Below are positions 24,500 to 32,228 of a stretch of DNA of 41,393 nt, piece by piece. Positions within the stretch are counted from its first letter, which is position 1; each line of letters starts with the position of its first letter. The notes under the pieces were generated by a model, which was not told where the DNA came from, made no database searches, and was given only the letters and a program-made list of their open reading frames with translations. The position numbers and the translations under genes were made by a program. Origin of the DNA: UBA9732 sp963621975 (GTDB lineage: Bacteria > Spirochaetota > Spirochaetia > Sphaerochaetales > Sphaerochaetaceae); the NCBI GenBank assembly GCA_963621975.1, contig CAVFGI010000017.1, forward strand, positions 1-41,393. The letters run 5' to 3'.

Positions 24500-25300
24500 G
24501 TGATTAAAGTTGGATTTGATACTTCTTTTACAGAGTCTTCTGTTTTCTCTACTGGCTGTATTGTTAGTATTGGTGTCTTTGATGGACTACATCTTGGACA
24601 TCAAGCAATTTTTAAGAAAAACGTTGAACTTGCTAGAAAAAAGGGCGTTTTAAGCGTTGTGATGACTTTCTCTGTAAATCCAAAGATGGCAAAGGGTTCC
24701 ATGAAAAAGATGGAGCCTATTACAAGTGCGTTGGAAATGGATGAAATGTTGGAGAAAATGGGTGTAGATATACACTGCATCATTGACTTTTCTAGTGATA
24801 TGAGTAAACTTTCTGGTGAGGAGTTCATTGCTAAACTTTGTACGTCGTGCAAGGTAGAGGCAATGGTTGTTGGGACAAGTTTCCGTTGTGGAAATCCACA
24901 TGAAAGTGTGGGGCCTTCTGAACTTGAAGAGCTTTTGTCTAGATATACTTCATCTGCATTTCTTGTGGTAGTTCCTTCCGTCTTCATTGAGGGTGTTGAA
25001 GTGAGCAGCTCCTTGATTCGCAGTTGTCTCCTAACAGGTAATTTGGAACAAGTTTCTAAATTGCTTGGCAGAGCGTACAGTCTTGACCTTAGGAACGTTC
25101 CTTATAGGTGGAGTCAAAATCGCCTGTTAATTGATGTCCGCACTCTTGGACGGCTTCTTCCTCCGGAAGGGGTCTACATGGTGGAAGCGACAGATAATCA
25201 AAGTAGGGTTAAAGCCCAACTTTGTATTTCAGAGGACCATTTGGCTCTGGAACTGCCTGTGCGGATGAATCCAAATGGGATTACATTCCTAGGAGAGTAA
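24500..25300 (+). CDS. ribF: RibF-type FAD synthetase with degenerate riboflavin-kinase half
   Basis: 266 residues from a GTG start, with GAGGA inside the end of truB as ribosome site. Bifunctional RibF (~310 residues) phosphorylates riboflavin and adenylates FMN. The N-terminal nucleotidyltransferase half is clear: SIGVFDGLHLGHQAI, VVMTFSVNP, VVGTSFRCG and SSSLIRSCLLTGNLEQ. The C-terminal half is short (~75 residues), and I cannot find the kinase G-F-P-T-A-N motif or the N-x-G-x-x-P-T/E-x-H-x-x-D-F segment. PPEGVYMVEA remains as an echo. FMN adenylation is likely; riboflavin phosphorylation is doubtful. rpsO follows after 4 bases. Confidence 0.85.
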   Translation: MIKVGFDTSFTESSVFSTGCIVSIGVFDGLHLGHQAIFKKNVELARKKGVLSVVMTFSVNPKMAKGSMKKMEPITSALEMDEMLEKMGVDIHCIIDFSSDMSKLSGEEFIAKLCTSCKVEAMVVGTSFRCGNPHESVGPSELEELLSRYTSSAFLVVVPSVFIEGVEVSSSLIRSCLLTGNLEQVSKLLGRAYSLDLRNVPYRWSQNRLLIDVRTLGRLLPPEGVYMVEATDNQSRVKAQLCISEDHLALELPVRMNPNGITFLGE

Positions 25301-25304
25301 CATA

Positions 25305-25571
25305 ATGGTTACTAAGGAACAGAAGCAGCAGCTCATTGTTAAGTTTGGTGGAGATGAGAAGAACACAGGATCTACTGAAGTACAGATTGCTTTACTTACA
25401 GCTAGAATTAACGACCTACAGAAGCATTTCAAGGCTAATCCAAAGGATCATAACTCAAATCGTGGTCTTTTAAAGTTGGTTGGTCAGAGAAGAAGCCTTC
25501 TTAGGTACCTTAAGAACACAGATATCAACAGATATCGTGCTCTTATTGCTGAGTTGGGTCTCAGAAAGTAA
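25305..25571 (+). CDS. rpsO: 30S ribosomal protein uS15
   Basis: 88 residues, exactly typical. uS15 binds 16S rRNA early in platform assembly and contacts 23S as an intersubunit bridge. GSTEVQIALLTARINDLQKH, HNSNRGLLKLVGQRRSLLRY and LIAELGLRK are diagnostic. AGGAGA lies just before ATG 25305, overlapping the end of ribF. A hairpin at 25592-25611 follows, and the pnp gene comes next, as in many bacteria. Confidence 0.97.
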   Translation: MVTKEQKQQLIVKFGGDEKNTGSTEVQIALLTARINDLQKHFKANPKDHNSNRGLLKLVGQRRSLLRYLKNTDINRYRALIAELGLRK

Positions 25572-25591
25572 GCTCAAACTTGACATGTATT

Positions 25592-25614
25592 GGCTCCGTA
25601 TATACGGAGCCTTT
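25592..25614 (+). terminator. Hairpin after rpsO, weak terminator or processing site
   Basis: GGCTCCGTA-TA-TACGGAGCC is a perfect 9-bp stem. Only a short TTTACT tail follows, so termination is probably partial or the hairpin protects the rpsO mRNA end. Confidence 0.65.
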
Positions 25615-25626
25615 ACTGCGTTAATG

Positions 25627-25698
25627 AGGTCTTAAGACCTTACAAGTCCCTTTGACTTTCTTTTGAATTTTGTTTTATGCGGCATTGAAACAAAATTC
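25627..25698 (+). promoter_or_regulatory. pnp leader: palindrome, possible promoter, long stem
   Basis: AGGTCTTAAGACCT (25627-25640) is a perfect 14-bp palindrome. GAATTTTGTTT (25665-25675) pairs with AAACAAAATTC (25688-25698) in an 11-bp stem. TTGACT (25652-25657) could be a -35 box but no good -10 follows at 17 bases. E. coli PNPase represses its own mRNA through a leader stem cut by RNase III; a similar role here is inference. Confidence 0.5.
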
Positions 25699-25759
25699 AG
25701 AGGTTAGTAGAAAAGGGCAGAAAGAAGAAAAGAAGAAAAAGAAGTAGAAAGGAAGAAAA

Positions 25760-27988
25760 ATGTCAGAAGTTAAATCAGTTTCAGTTAAACTTGGTGATGA
25801 CTATCTAGTCTTTGAGACTGGTAAGATTGCCAAGCAGGCTAACGGCGCAGTTTATGCTCATTATGCAGGTTCTGCAGTTATTGCCACAGTTTGTTGTTCG
25901 GATGCTCCAAGCGAGCCATTGGATTATGTTCCAGTTTCAGTTGAATACAATGAAAAGTATTATGCCGCAGGTAAGATTCCTGGAGGTTTCCTCAAGAGAG
26001 AATCTAAGCCAAAAGACAAAGAGATTCTTGTTAGCCGTCTTATTGACCGTCCTATGAGACCTTTGTTTGACAAGGCTTTCAGTCGTGAGATTCAGATTGT
26101 TCCTACAGTTGTTTCCGCTGACCAAGTTAATACACCAGATGTAATTGCTATTAATGCTGCAAGCGCTGCTGTTACTATTTCAGATATTCCATTTAATGGT
26201 CCTATTGCTGGTGTTAGAGTTGCCTTGATTGATGGTAAATATGTTATTAACCCAACTTTCCAGCAGATTGAGGATTCAGATCTTGATATTGTTGTTGCTG
26301 GAACTCGTGAGGGAATTACAATGGTTGAGGGCGGTGCTCATGAGGTTTCTGAGCAGAATATGCTTGATGCTATTGCTGCTGCTCAGCCAGTTATTACACA
26401 GCTTTGCGATGCTCAGCTTGAGCTTAGAAAGATTGCTGGAAAGGAAAAGCTTCCTGTTCTTGAGATTAATGAAGATCTTTCTTGGCTTGATCCTATTCGT
26501 GAATATGCTAGACCTTTGGTTAAAGAAGCTTCTTTTGGTAATAGTAAGTTTGCTCGTCATGATGCTCTTGCTAAGGTTCAGGCTAATACTCTTGTAAAGT
26601 ATGCCGATGAAATTGCTGCTCATGATGATGGTAAGGCTCAAATTGCTAAGCTTTTTGATGATCTTGCTTATGAGATTTTAAGAGCTTCCATCCTTGATGA
26701 TGGTGTTCGTGTTGATGGTAGAAAGGTTACTGAAATTAGACCTATTACCTGTGAGGTTGGTGTTCTTTCTAGAACTCATGGTAGTGCTCTTTTCACAAGA
26801 GGCGAGACTCAGAGCCTTGCTGTTACTACTTTGGGAACTGTTCAGGATGAACAGCTTTTTGACAACATTGATGGAGATAAAAATTACAGCAATTTCATGC
26901 TACATTACAATTTCCCTCCATATTCTGTTGGTGAGACTGGTCGTTTGACTACTGGACGTAGAGAAATTGGTCATGGTCATCTTGCTCAGAGAGCTCTTCA
27001 GGCTGTTGTTCCTTGCAAAGATGAGTTCCCTTATACTGTTAGAGTTGTCAGTGAGATTATGGAATCTAATGGTTCTTCCTCAATGGCATCGGTATGTGGT
27101 GGATGTCTGTCCTTGATGGATGCTGGCGTGCCAATCTCAAAGCCGGTTGCTGGTATTGCTATGGGCCTTATCACTGAGGGTGCAGACTACAGCAAGTATA
27201 AGATTTTGTCCGATATCTTGGGAGAAGAAGATCATCTTGGTGATATGGACTTTAAGGTTGCTGGTACTCGTGATGGTATTACTGCTTTCCAGATGGATAT
27301 CAAGATTGCTGGTGTTACTCCAGAGATTATGAGTAAGGCGCTTCAGCAGGCTAAGGAAGGTCGTTACCACATTTTGGGTATCATGGAACAGACTTTGTCT
27401 GCTCCTAGAGCTGAAATTAACCAGTATGCTCCAAAGATTCTTACAACTAAGGTTGAGGAAGAGAAAATTGGTGCTGTTATTGGTACTGGTGGAAAGACAA
27501 TTAAGAGTATTGCTCAGGTTACTGGTGCTGAAGTTAACATTGATGATACTGGTGTTGTTACTATTTATGGTAAGAACTCTGCTAGTGCTCAGGCTGCTTT
27601 GGAAATGGTCAAGGCTATTGTTGAAGAGCCAGAGGTTGGTAGAATTTATCAGGGTACTGTTAAGAGAATCATGGATTTTGGCGCTTTTGTTGAGATTCTC
27701 CCAGGAAAGGAAGGTCTTTGCCACATTTCCAAGCTTGCTAGAACTAGAGTAAATAATGTTTCTGATGTTCTTCAGGTTGGCCAGGTTATCCCTGTTAAGC
27801 TTATTGAGGTTGACCGCACTGGTGGTAGACTTAGTCTTTCTTATATTGATGCTATTGATCCAGATGGTGAGACTAAGGCTCCTGAAAGAAAGCCTAGAGA
27901 AGATCGTGGTGCTCGTAAGCCTTTTAACAAGGACTTTAGGGATAAAAAGCCTAGAGAATACAAAGAAAAAAAAGAGAATAAGGACTGA
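25760..27988 (+). CDS. pnp: Polyribonucleotide nucleotidyltransferase (PNPase)
   Basis: 742 residues. PNPase degrades RNA 3' to 5' phosphorolytically and can add tails, as a trimer, often with RNase E/Y. The first RNase PH domain has YYAAGKIPGGFLKRE and LIDRPMRPLF. The second carries LFTRGETQSLAVTTLG, GRREIGHGHLAQRAL, SSSMASVCGGCLSLMDAGVP and the catalytic FKVAGTRDGITAFQMDIK. The KH domain (GAVIGTGGKTIKSI) and S1 domain (YQGTVKRIMDFGAFVEILPG) follow, and the tail is lysine/arginine-rich. GGAAG precedes ATG 25760. The TGA stop overlaps the ATG of dut by one base. Confidence 0.97.
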   Translation: MSEVKSVSVKLGDDYLVFETGKIAKQANGAVYAHYAGSAVIATVCCSDAPSEPLDYVPVSVEYNEKYYAAGKIPGGFLKRESKPKDKEILVSRLIDRPMRPLFDKAFSREIQIVPTVVSADQVNTPDVIAINAASAAVTISDIPFNGPIAGVRVALIDGKYVINPTFQQIEDSDLDIVVAGTREGITMVEGGAHEVSEQNMLDAIAAAQPVITQLCDAQLELRKIAGKEKLPVLEINEDLSWLDPIREYARPLVKEASFGNSKFARHDALAKVQANTLVKYADEIAAHDDGKAQIAKLFDDLAYEILRASILDDGVRVDGRKVTEIRPITCEVGVLSRTHGSALFTRGETQSLAVTTLGTVQDEQLFDNIDGDKNYSNFMLHYNFPPYSVGETGRLTTGRREIGHGHLAQRALQAVVPCKDEFPYTVRVVSEIMESNGSSSMASVCGGCLSLMDAGVPISKPVAGIAMGLITEGADYSKYKILSDILGEEDHLGDMDFKVAGTRDGITAFQMDIKIAGVTPEIMSKALQQAKEGRYHILGIMEQTLSAPRAEINQYAPKILTTKVEEEKIGAVIGTGGKTIKSIAQVTGAEVNIDDTGVVTIYGKNSASAQAALEMVKAIVEEPEVGRIYQGTVKRIMDFGAFVEILPGKEGLCHISKLARTRVNNVSDVLQVGQVIPVKLIEVDRTGGRLSLSYIDAIDPDGETKAPERKPREDRGARKPFNKDFRDKKPREYKEKKENKD

Positions 27989-28443
27989 TGAATTCAAAGA
28001 ATTGTACAATTAAAGTTCTTTTAGGGCAGGGGGCTAGACTTCCTGTTTATAGCTCTAATCAGGCAGCAGGCGCAGATATCTGCGCCTGTCTTGCAAATGG
28101 ACCTATCACTATTGAGCCTCATAAGTGGGTTGGTGTTCCTACGGGTCTCTTTTTTGAAATTCCTGTAGGCTATGAGGTTCAAATTAGGCCTAGATCTGGT
28201 CTTGCTTTTAAGTCTGCAGTTACTGTTTTGAATGCTCCTGGGACTATTGATTCGGACTACAGGGGAGAGATTAAGGTTATTCTCATCAATCATTCTAATA
28301 TTCCTTTTGTTATTAATGATGGTGATAGAATTGCTCAAATGGTTATTGCTAAGCATGAAACCGCCATTTTTGAGACTTCCTGTGCTCTTTCTGATACTGA
28401 AAGAGGCGCTGGTGGTTTTGGTTCAACTGGGATTAAGAGCTGA
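27988..28443 (+). CDS. dut: Deoxyuridine 5'-triphosphate nucleotidohydrolase
   Basis: 151 residues, the trimeric all-beta class. It hydrolyses dUTP to dUMP, keeping uracil out of DNA and supplying thymidylate synthesis. Motif order is intact: SNQAAGADICA (1), RPRSGLAFK (2), NAPGTIDSDYRGEIKVILIN with the catalytic aspartate (3), NDGDRIAQMVI (4) and RGAGGFGSTG (5). ATG 27988 overlaps the pnp stop, so translation is coupled. lptF follows after 6 bases. Confidence 0.96.
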   Translation: MNSKNCTIKVLLGQGARLPVYSSNQAAGADICACLANGPITIEPHKWVGVPTGLFFEIPVGYEVQIRPRSGLAFKSAVTVLNAPGTIDSDYRGEIKVILINHSNIPFVINDGDRIAQMVIAKHETAIFETSCALSDTERGAGGFGSTGIKS

Positions 28444-28449
28444 GGTTTT

Positions 28450-29727
28450 ATGAACAGACAGGGCTACGGTAAGCTTTATTGGTATGTTGGCAAAGAATAT
28501 TTGCTCTCTTTTTTTGTAGCTTTTGTCTTTTTCTTTTTTATCTTTTTTGTTAATCAAATTCTTGTTCTAGCTCAAAAAATTCTGCTTAAAAATGTTAGTA
28601 TTACAGATGTTCTTACTCTTGTTGTTTTAACTATTCCTCAATTCTTGATGTATACAATGCCCTTTAGCTCGTTGGCATCGGCTAGCATGGTGATTGGTAA
28701 TTTATCGTCACAGAATGAGGTTCTTGCTTTGCGCTCGTGCGGAATTAAGACAAGTAAGATTTTTGTTCCTATAGTGGGGATATCTTTAATATTATCGGTG
28801 TCTACGCTATTTATTGCAGATAGGATGATTCCTTATACCACTGAGAAGTACAAGGACCTTTACGCTCAGGTATTGCAGCGTATTCCTACAATGGAGTTGG
28901 ATAGCTATAGTTCTACTACATTTGGAGATAGGGTAATTTCCAATGGCTTGGTGGATGGCAATACGGTGTATGATGTGCTGATTTTTGATAATACCAATTC
29001 TTCTGATAGGCGCGTTGTAATGGCTGATAAGGGTACTTTCTCCATGGTGGATCTTGATAGATTCATATACAAGATTGAGTTGGAAAATCCACGCATCCTT
29101 GTTACAGATGCGTCTTCAGTGCAGTCTTATTCGCTTGCAAGTGCTGTTCACATGACTATGTATCTCTATCTAACATCTGAGGCCTCTGGTGTTGTGAGCA
29201 TTACGCCGTCCCAAATGTCAATTAGACAGCTTTTGAGTTTGGTTGAGGAGCGCAAGGTTGACCAAGATAATGCTATCAAGCGTAGAGATTCCAATATTGC
29301 TTATTCCGTTGAGACAATTGCTCAATCTCTGTTTGATGTTGAGAATTCTGGTTCTAATATGGGTGTTGTAAATGTATACAATCTTGAACGTGAAATACAA
29401 TATATTGATTCTATAAAAGGGAATAACAGTTATAGTTTCTACTACCAATACTACAGAGCAGAACTTCAGAAGAAAGTGGCATTATCTTTTGCTTGTACCT
29501 TCTTAGTTTTTATTGCTTTTCCTATTTCTTTTTTTAGAGTTAAAAATGGTAGGTTGCTGGGATTTGGGCTTTCTATGCTCATTGCTTGTTTATATTGGTT
29601 CTTATTGTACTACATGCATACACAAGCTATTATGACAGGTCTTCATCCTGCTTGGTTCCTTTGGTTCCCAGATGCTTTAGTTTTTGTAGTTGGTTTTGTT
29701 TTGATTATGAGGATGAGAAAGAGATGA
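28450..29727 (+). CDS. lptF: LptF/LptG-family permease (first of pair)
   Basis: 425 residues. LptF and LptG form the membrane part of the LptB2FG ABC transporter, which extracts lipopolysaccharide or an equivalent glycolipid from the inner membrane. Two or three membrane helices lie in the first ~120 residues (SFFVAFVFFFFIFFVNQ and following), with the family motif PQFLMYTMPFSSLASA and the coupling segment NEVLALRSCGIK. A periplasmic beta-jellyroll follows (~130-330), then three C-terminal helices. Treponemes lack classical LPS, so the cargo may be another envelope lipid. The gene overlaps lptG by 4 bases. Which paralogue is F and which is G is inferred from order. Confidence 0.85.
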   Translation: MNRQGYGKLYWYVGKEYLLSFFVAFVFFFFIFFVNQILVLAQKILLKNVSITDVLTLVVLTIPQFLMYTMPFSSLASASMVIGNLSSQNEVLALRSCGIKTSKIFVPIVGISLILSVSTLFIADRMIPYTTEKYKDLYAQVLQRIPTMELDSYSSTTFGDRVISNGLVDGNTVYDVLIFDNTNSSDRRVVMADKGTFSMVDLDRFIYKIELENPRILVTDASSVQSYSLASAVHMTMYLYLTSEASGVVSITPSQMSIRQLLSLVEERKVDQDNAIKRRDSNIAYSVETIAQSLFDVENSGSNMGVVNVYNLEREIQYIDSIKGNNSYSFYYQYYRAELQKKVALSFACTFLVFIAFPISFFRVKNGRLLGFGLSMLIACLYWFLLYYMHTQAIMTGLHPAWFLWFPDALVFVVGFVLIMRMRKR

Positions 29728-30836
29728 GCAAAGCTAGGCCTTTTAATGTTCTTACTAGATATACTCTTTCTAGTGTTCTCAAGGTTGGATTAGCTACCTC
29801 TATTCTTGCTGCTTTAATGTTAGTTGGCGTGGATTTGTTTTCAAATCTTGATTCCTATATTTCTCATAATGTTTCTTTTGGTCAGGCTTTTTTTGTTTCA
29901 TTGTTATATTTTCCAGAGGCTTTTCTGTTAGCTATAGGACCTTCTTTTTTGTTCTCAGTTACTTACTTCTTATCTATGCTAACTGCAAACAATGAAATGA
30001 TTTGCGTTTTAAACTCAGGTGTAAGCATGCGCCGTGTTGTTATTCCCTGTTTGTGTTTAGCTGTTATTTTAAGCGTTGGATATTTTGTTTTCAATGAAAA
30101 TATTGCTATTGAATCTTCCAATCTCAAAGATACCAGAAGCAAGGCATTGACTAGTAGCAGTTCTTCTTTGGACAACTCAAACATTGCCTTGAGCGATATG
30201 CAAGACGGCTATATGGTTTATGCTGGCCAGTTTGTCAACGAGACTTCCACTTTATACAATGTTTCATATGTTGAAATTCTTGAAGAATCTGCTTTGAGTT
30301 CCTCTTTCAGACGTGTAGACGCCTACAGGGCCCAATATAATGAAGAGTCTCTATTGTGGACTTTGTACGATTGCTATGAATATTTGCCTGTAGATGGCCA
30401 AGCGGTGCAGGTAACTTATTACGACAGCCTTGAAATACCTCGCATGCAACTTGAGCCTCAACTTTTCAGAAATCTCTCCTCTGAGATCTCCAAGATGTCG
30501 CTTGACTTAGCACGTGCATATGTTCTCAGAATGAAATCTCTTAATCCCGATGCATATGCCCATCTTGCTACGGAGTACTACAAACGAATTTTTAGTTGCC
30601 TAACTCCTTTGATTATGATAATTATTGCCTGTAGCATGAATTACAAGTTTAAAAAGAACGTTTTGTTTTTTTCTTTGATTAGTTCTATTTGTGTTGCAGT
30701 TGTCTATTTTGTCGTACAAATGGTTACCGTTATGCTTGCAGATCAAGGCGTTATTGCTCCCTATTTGGGAACCCTAATCCCGTTTGCTGTAGTGCTTATC
30801 CTTGCTGGTATAATGTCTGCCGTGCTAAAGAGCTGA
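29724..30836 (+). CDS. lptG: LptF/LptG-family permease (second of pair)
   Basis: 370 residues from ATG 29724, overlapping the lptF stop (ATGA); a longer frame lies inside lptF. It has the same architecture as its neighbour: N-terminal helices, a pattern FPEAFLLAIGPSFLFSVTYF, the coupling segment NEMICVLNSGVSMRR, a periplasmic domain (~120-265) and three C-terminal helices (LTPLIMIIIACSMNYKFKK). It should pair with the upstream protein in one transporter. The ATPase LptB is not in the window. The CTAG-type repeat array begins 2 bases after the stop. Confidence 0.85.
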   Translation: MSKARPFNVLTRYTLSSVLKVGLATSILAALMLVGVDLFSNLDSYISHNVSFGQAFFVSLLYFPEAFLLAIGPSFLFSVTYFLSMLTANNEMICVLNSGVSMRRVVIPCLCLAVILSVGYFVFNENIAIESSNLKDTRSKALTSSSSSLDNSNIALSDMQDGYMVYAGQFVNETSTLYNVSYVEILEESALSSSFRRVDAYRAQYNEESLLWTLYDCYEYLPVDGQAVQVTYYDSLEIPRMQLEPQLFRNLSSEISKMSLDLARAYVLRMKSLNPDAYAHLATEYYKRIFSCLTPLIMIIIACSMNYKFKKNVLFFSLISSICVAVVYFVVQMVTVMLADQGVIAPYLGTLIPFAVVLILAGIMSAVLKS

Positions 30837-30838
30837 GT

Positions 30839-31122
30839 TTAGGTGTGTTAGGTGGGCTAGGTATGCTAGGTGCCCTAGGAATTGACTAGGTATGCTAGGT
30901 TGACTAGGTATGCTAGGTTGACTAGGTATGCTAGGTTGACTAGGTTCACTAGGAATTGACTAGGTGAATTAGGAGGGCTAGGTGGGCTAGGTTGACTAGG
31001 TTCACTAGGAATTGACTAGGTATGCTAGGTTGAGTAGGTTCACTAGGAAATGACTAGGTGAATTAGGAGGGCTAGGTGGGCTAGGTGGGCTAGAAATTGA
31101 CTAGATGCTAGCGTAGTCTAGC
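30839..31122 (+). repeat. Left CTAGGT minisatellite array
   Basis: About 28 head-to-tail units occupy 30839-31100: some 23 units of 9 bases (CTAGGTNNN, e.g. CTAGGTATG, CTAGGTTGA, CTAGGTGGG) and five of 11 bases (CTAGGAATTGA or CTAGAAATTGA). A higher-order block, CTAGGTTGA-CTAGGTTCA with the 11-mer and further units, recurs. The array starts right after the lptG stop and runs into the 3' end of the transposase gene, whose stop codon lies in a CTAG. The inverted partner array is at 31859-32042. Confidence 0.93.
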
Positions 31123-31802
31123 CAAGGCACGTTAATATCGGCCTTAAATAAGCTATCATTGTCCTGCTGTGTCCAGTTCTTGAATCGATTCTGAGCATGT
31201 TGTCGAACTGATGTTATGTCGTTTTCTTTAAACAAGTTACAAAGTTCAATCTCCGTCATATCAAACAATGCTGGATAAATTGATTTGTTATATGGCCTTG
31301 AAAGGTACCCTTTTTCCATTGTCCAAAAGCAACTATAAGGTACATAACCTCCTTTTTCTTCTACTTTGGCTACATTGTCAAAGGTGTATTTTGCTACAAC
31401 ATGCAAATCAACAATATCATGAATCGCCCTGTAATATGGTCTAAATTCAAAAACTCTACGGCCGTTGGAATATTTTTGGGGATTCTTATCTCTGACTTGT
31501 TTTGAAATGGCAGAGTTTACCTGTTTAATTGTTTTGGAAATAAACTCCCAATTCTCTGTCATAAGAATATCATGAGTATGATTTCTCATTACAACAGAAA
31601 ATAAGATTGTAACATCGTACATTGAAGCTATTCTGCAAAGTAGATTTTCTCTGTACTTAGCAAGTTCTTTGTCGTAAATGTTTTCCTTGTTTGAAGCTCG
31701 TTGTACTAAGTGATAAAATCTTCCGTTTTTATCAATTTTTCTTAATGGTGCAACAATAGGAACTTTGGGTTCTAATGTAAGTAATTCAATAAAATTTACC
31801 AT
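31101..31802 (-). CDS. REP-associated tyrosine transposase-like protein (RAYT, HUH superfamily)
   Basis: 233 residues, ATG 31802 preceded by GAGG with 8 bases of spacing. Y1 (IS200-like) transposases nick single-stranded DNA through an HUH histidine pair and one tyrosine. NGRFYHLVQRASNKENIY is the entry strand, VVMRNHTHDILMT holds the His-x-His pair (M-R-N-H-T-H in place of the common M-P-N-H-V-H), and VVAKYTFDNVAKV carries the likely catalytic Tyr. The extended C-terminal part with YVPYSCFW is typical of the RAYT branch, which is single-copy and tied to REP-type palindromes. The last residues (WLDYASI) are encoded by CTAG-type sequence of the left array. There are no terminal IS ends. Confidence 0.85.
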   Translation of the reverse strand: MVNFIELLTLEPKVPIVAPLRKIDKNGRFYHLVQRASNKENIYDKELAKYRENLLCRIASMYDVTILFSVVMRNHTHDILMTENWEFISKTIKQVNSAISKQVRDKNPQKYSNGRRVFEFRPYYRAIHDIVDLHVVAKYTFDNVAKVEEKGGYVPYSCFWTMEKGYLSRPYNKSIYPALFDMTEIELCNLFKENDITSVRQHAQNRFKNWTQQDNDSLFKADINVPWLDYASI

Positions 31803-31858
31803 AAAATACCTCGTATATTTATAAATACAAAATAAAATGCAAAAACTATTGCGTTTTT

Positions 31859-32042
31859 ACCTAGCTATTTTCTAGTAAACCTAGCGAACCTAGTGGACCT
31901 AGTGCATCTAGTCAATTCCTAGCGAACCTAGCTCACCTAATGGCACCAAGTGCATCTAGTCAATTTCTAGCGAACCTAGCGAACCTAGTGGACCAAGTGC
32001 ATCTAGTCAATTTCTAGCGAACCTAGTGGACCTAGTCACTGG
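31859..32042 (-). repeat. Right CTAGGT minisatellite array (inverted)
   Basis: Read on the minus strand, about 18 units of the same family: CTAGGTTCG, CTAGGTCCA, CTAGATGCA (9 bases) and CTAGAAATTGA (11 bases), with a few degenerate units (CTTGGTCCA). It is inverted relative to the left array and lies just upstream of the transposase start. CTAGAAATTGACTAGATGC occurs in both arrays, giving a 19-base inverted repeat around the gene. Confidence 0.93.
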
Positions 32043-32066
32043 AGTGTTGAGCGTGTGCTCTCAAAG

Positions 32067-32177
32067 CGCCACTCACAAGATGCTGCTCACAACGTGACAC
32101 TCACAACGTGCCACTCACAACGCAAGCAACAATCAGAGTATCATGCGACTGTCACGCAAGCATCAATCAGAGAATCA
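32067..32177. repeat. Secondary short tandem repeats before tgt
   Basis: Four 14-base units ending ACTCACAACG or close to it (32067-32122), then two 24-base units of the form ACGCAAGCAACAATCAGAG.. at 32120-32143 and 32154-32177. Unrelated in sequence to the CTAG arrays. No gene is seen between 31803 and 32228. Confidence 0.8.
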
Positions 32178-32193
32178 AGCAGTCTATAGTCTG

Positions 32194-32222
32194 TTGTAGA
32201 TTTAATTTGCTAATGCTATACT
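32194..32222 (+). promoter_or_regulatory. Promoter of tgt (leaderless mRNA likely)
   Basis: TTGTAG (32194-32199), 17 bases, TATACT (32217-32222) with an extended -10 TGC before it. The predicted start falls at ~32229, the A of the tgt ATG, and there is no ribosome site. Confidence 0.65.
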
Positions 32223-32228
32223 CACAGC

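Noticed and set aside
30839..32042. Possible CRISPR or integron array
   Set aside because: Units are 9-11 bases in tandem with no unique spacers; the neighbouring gene is an HUH transposase rather than cas or an integrase.
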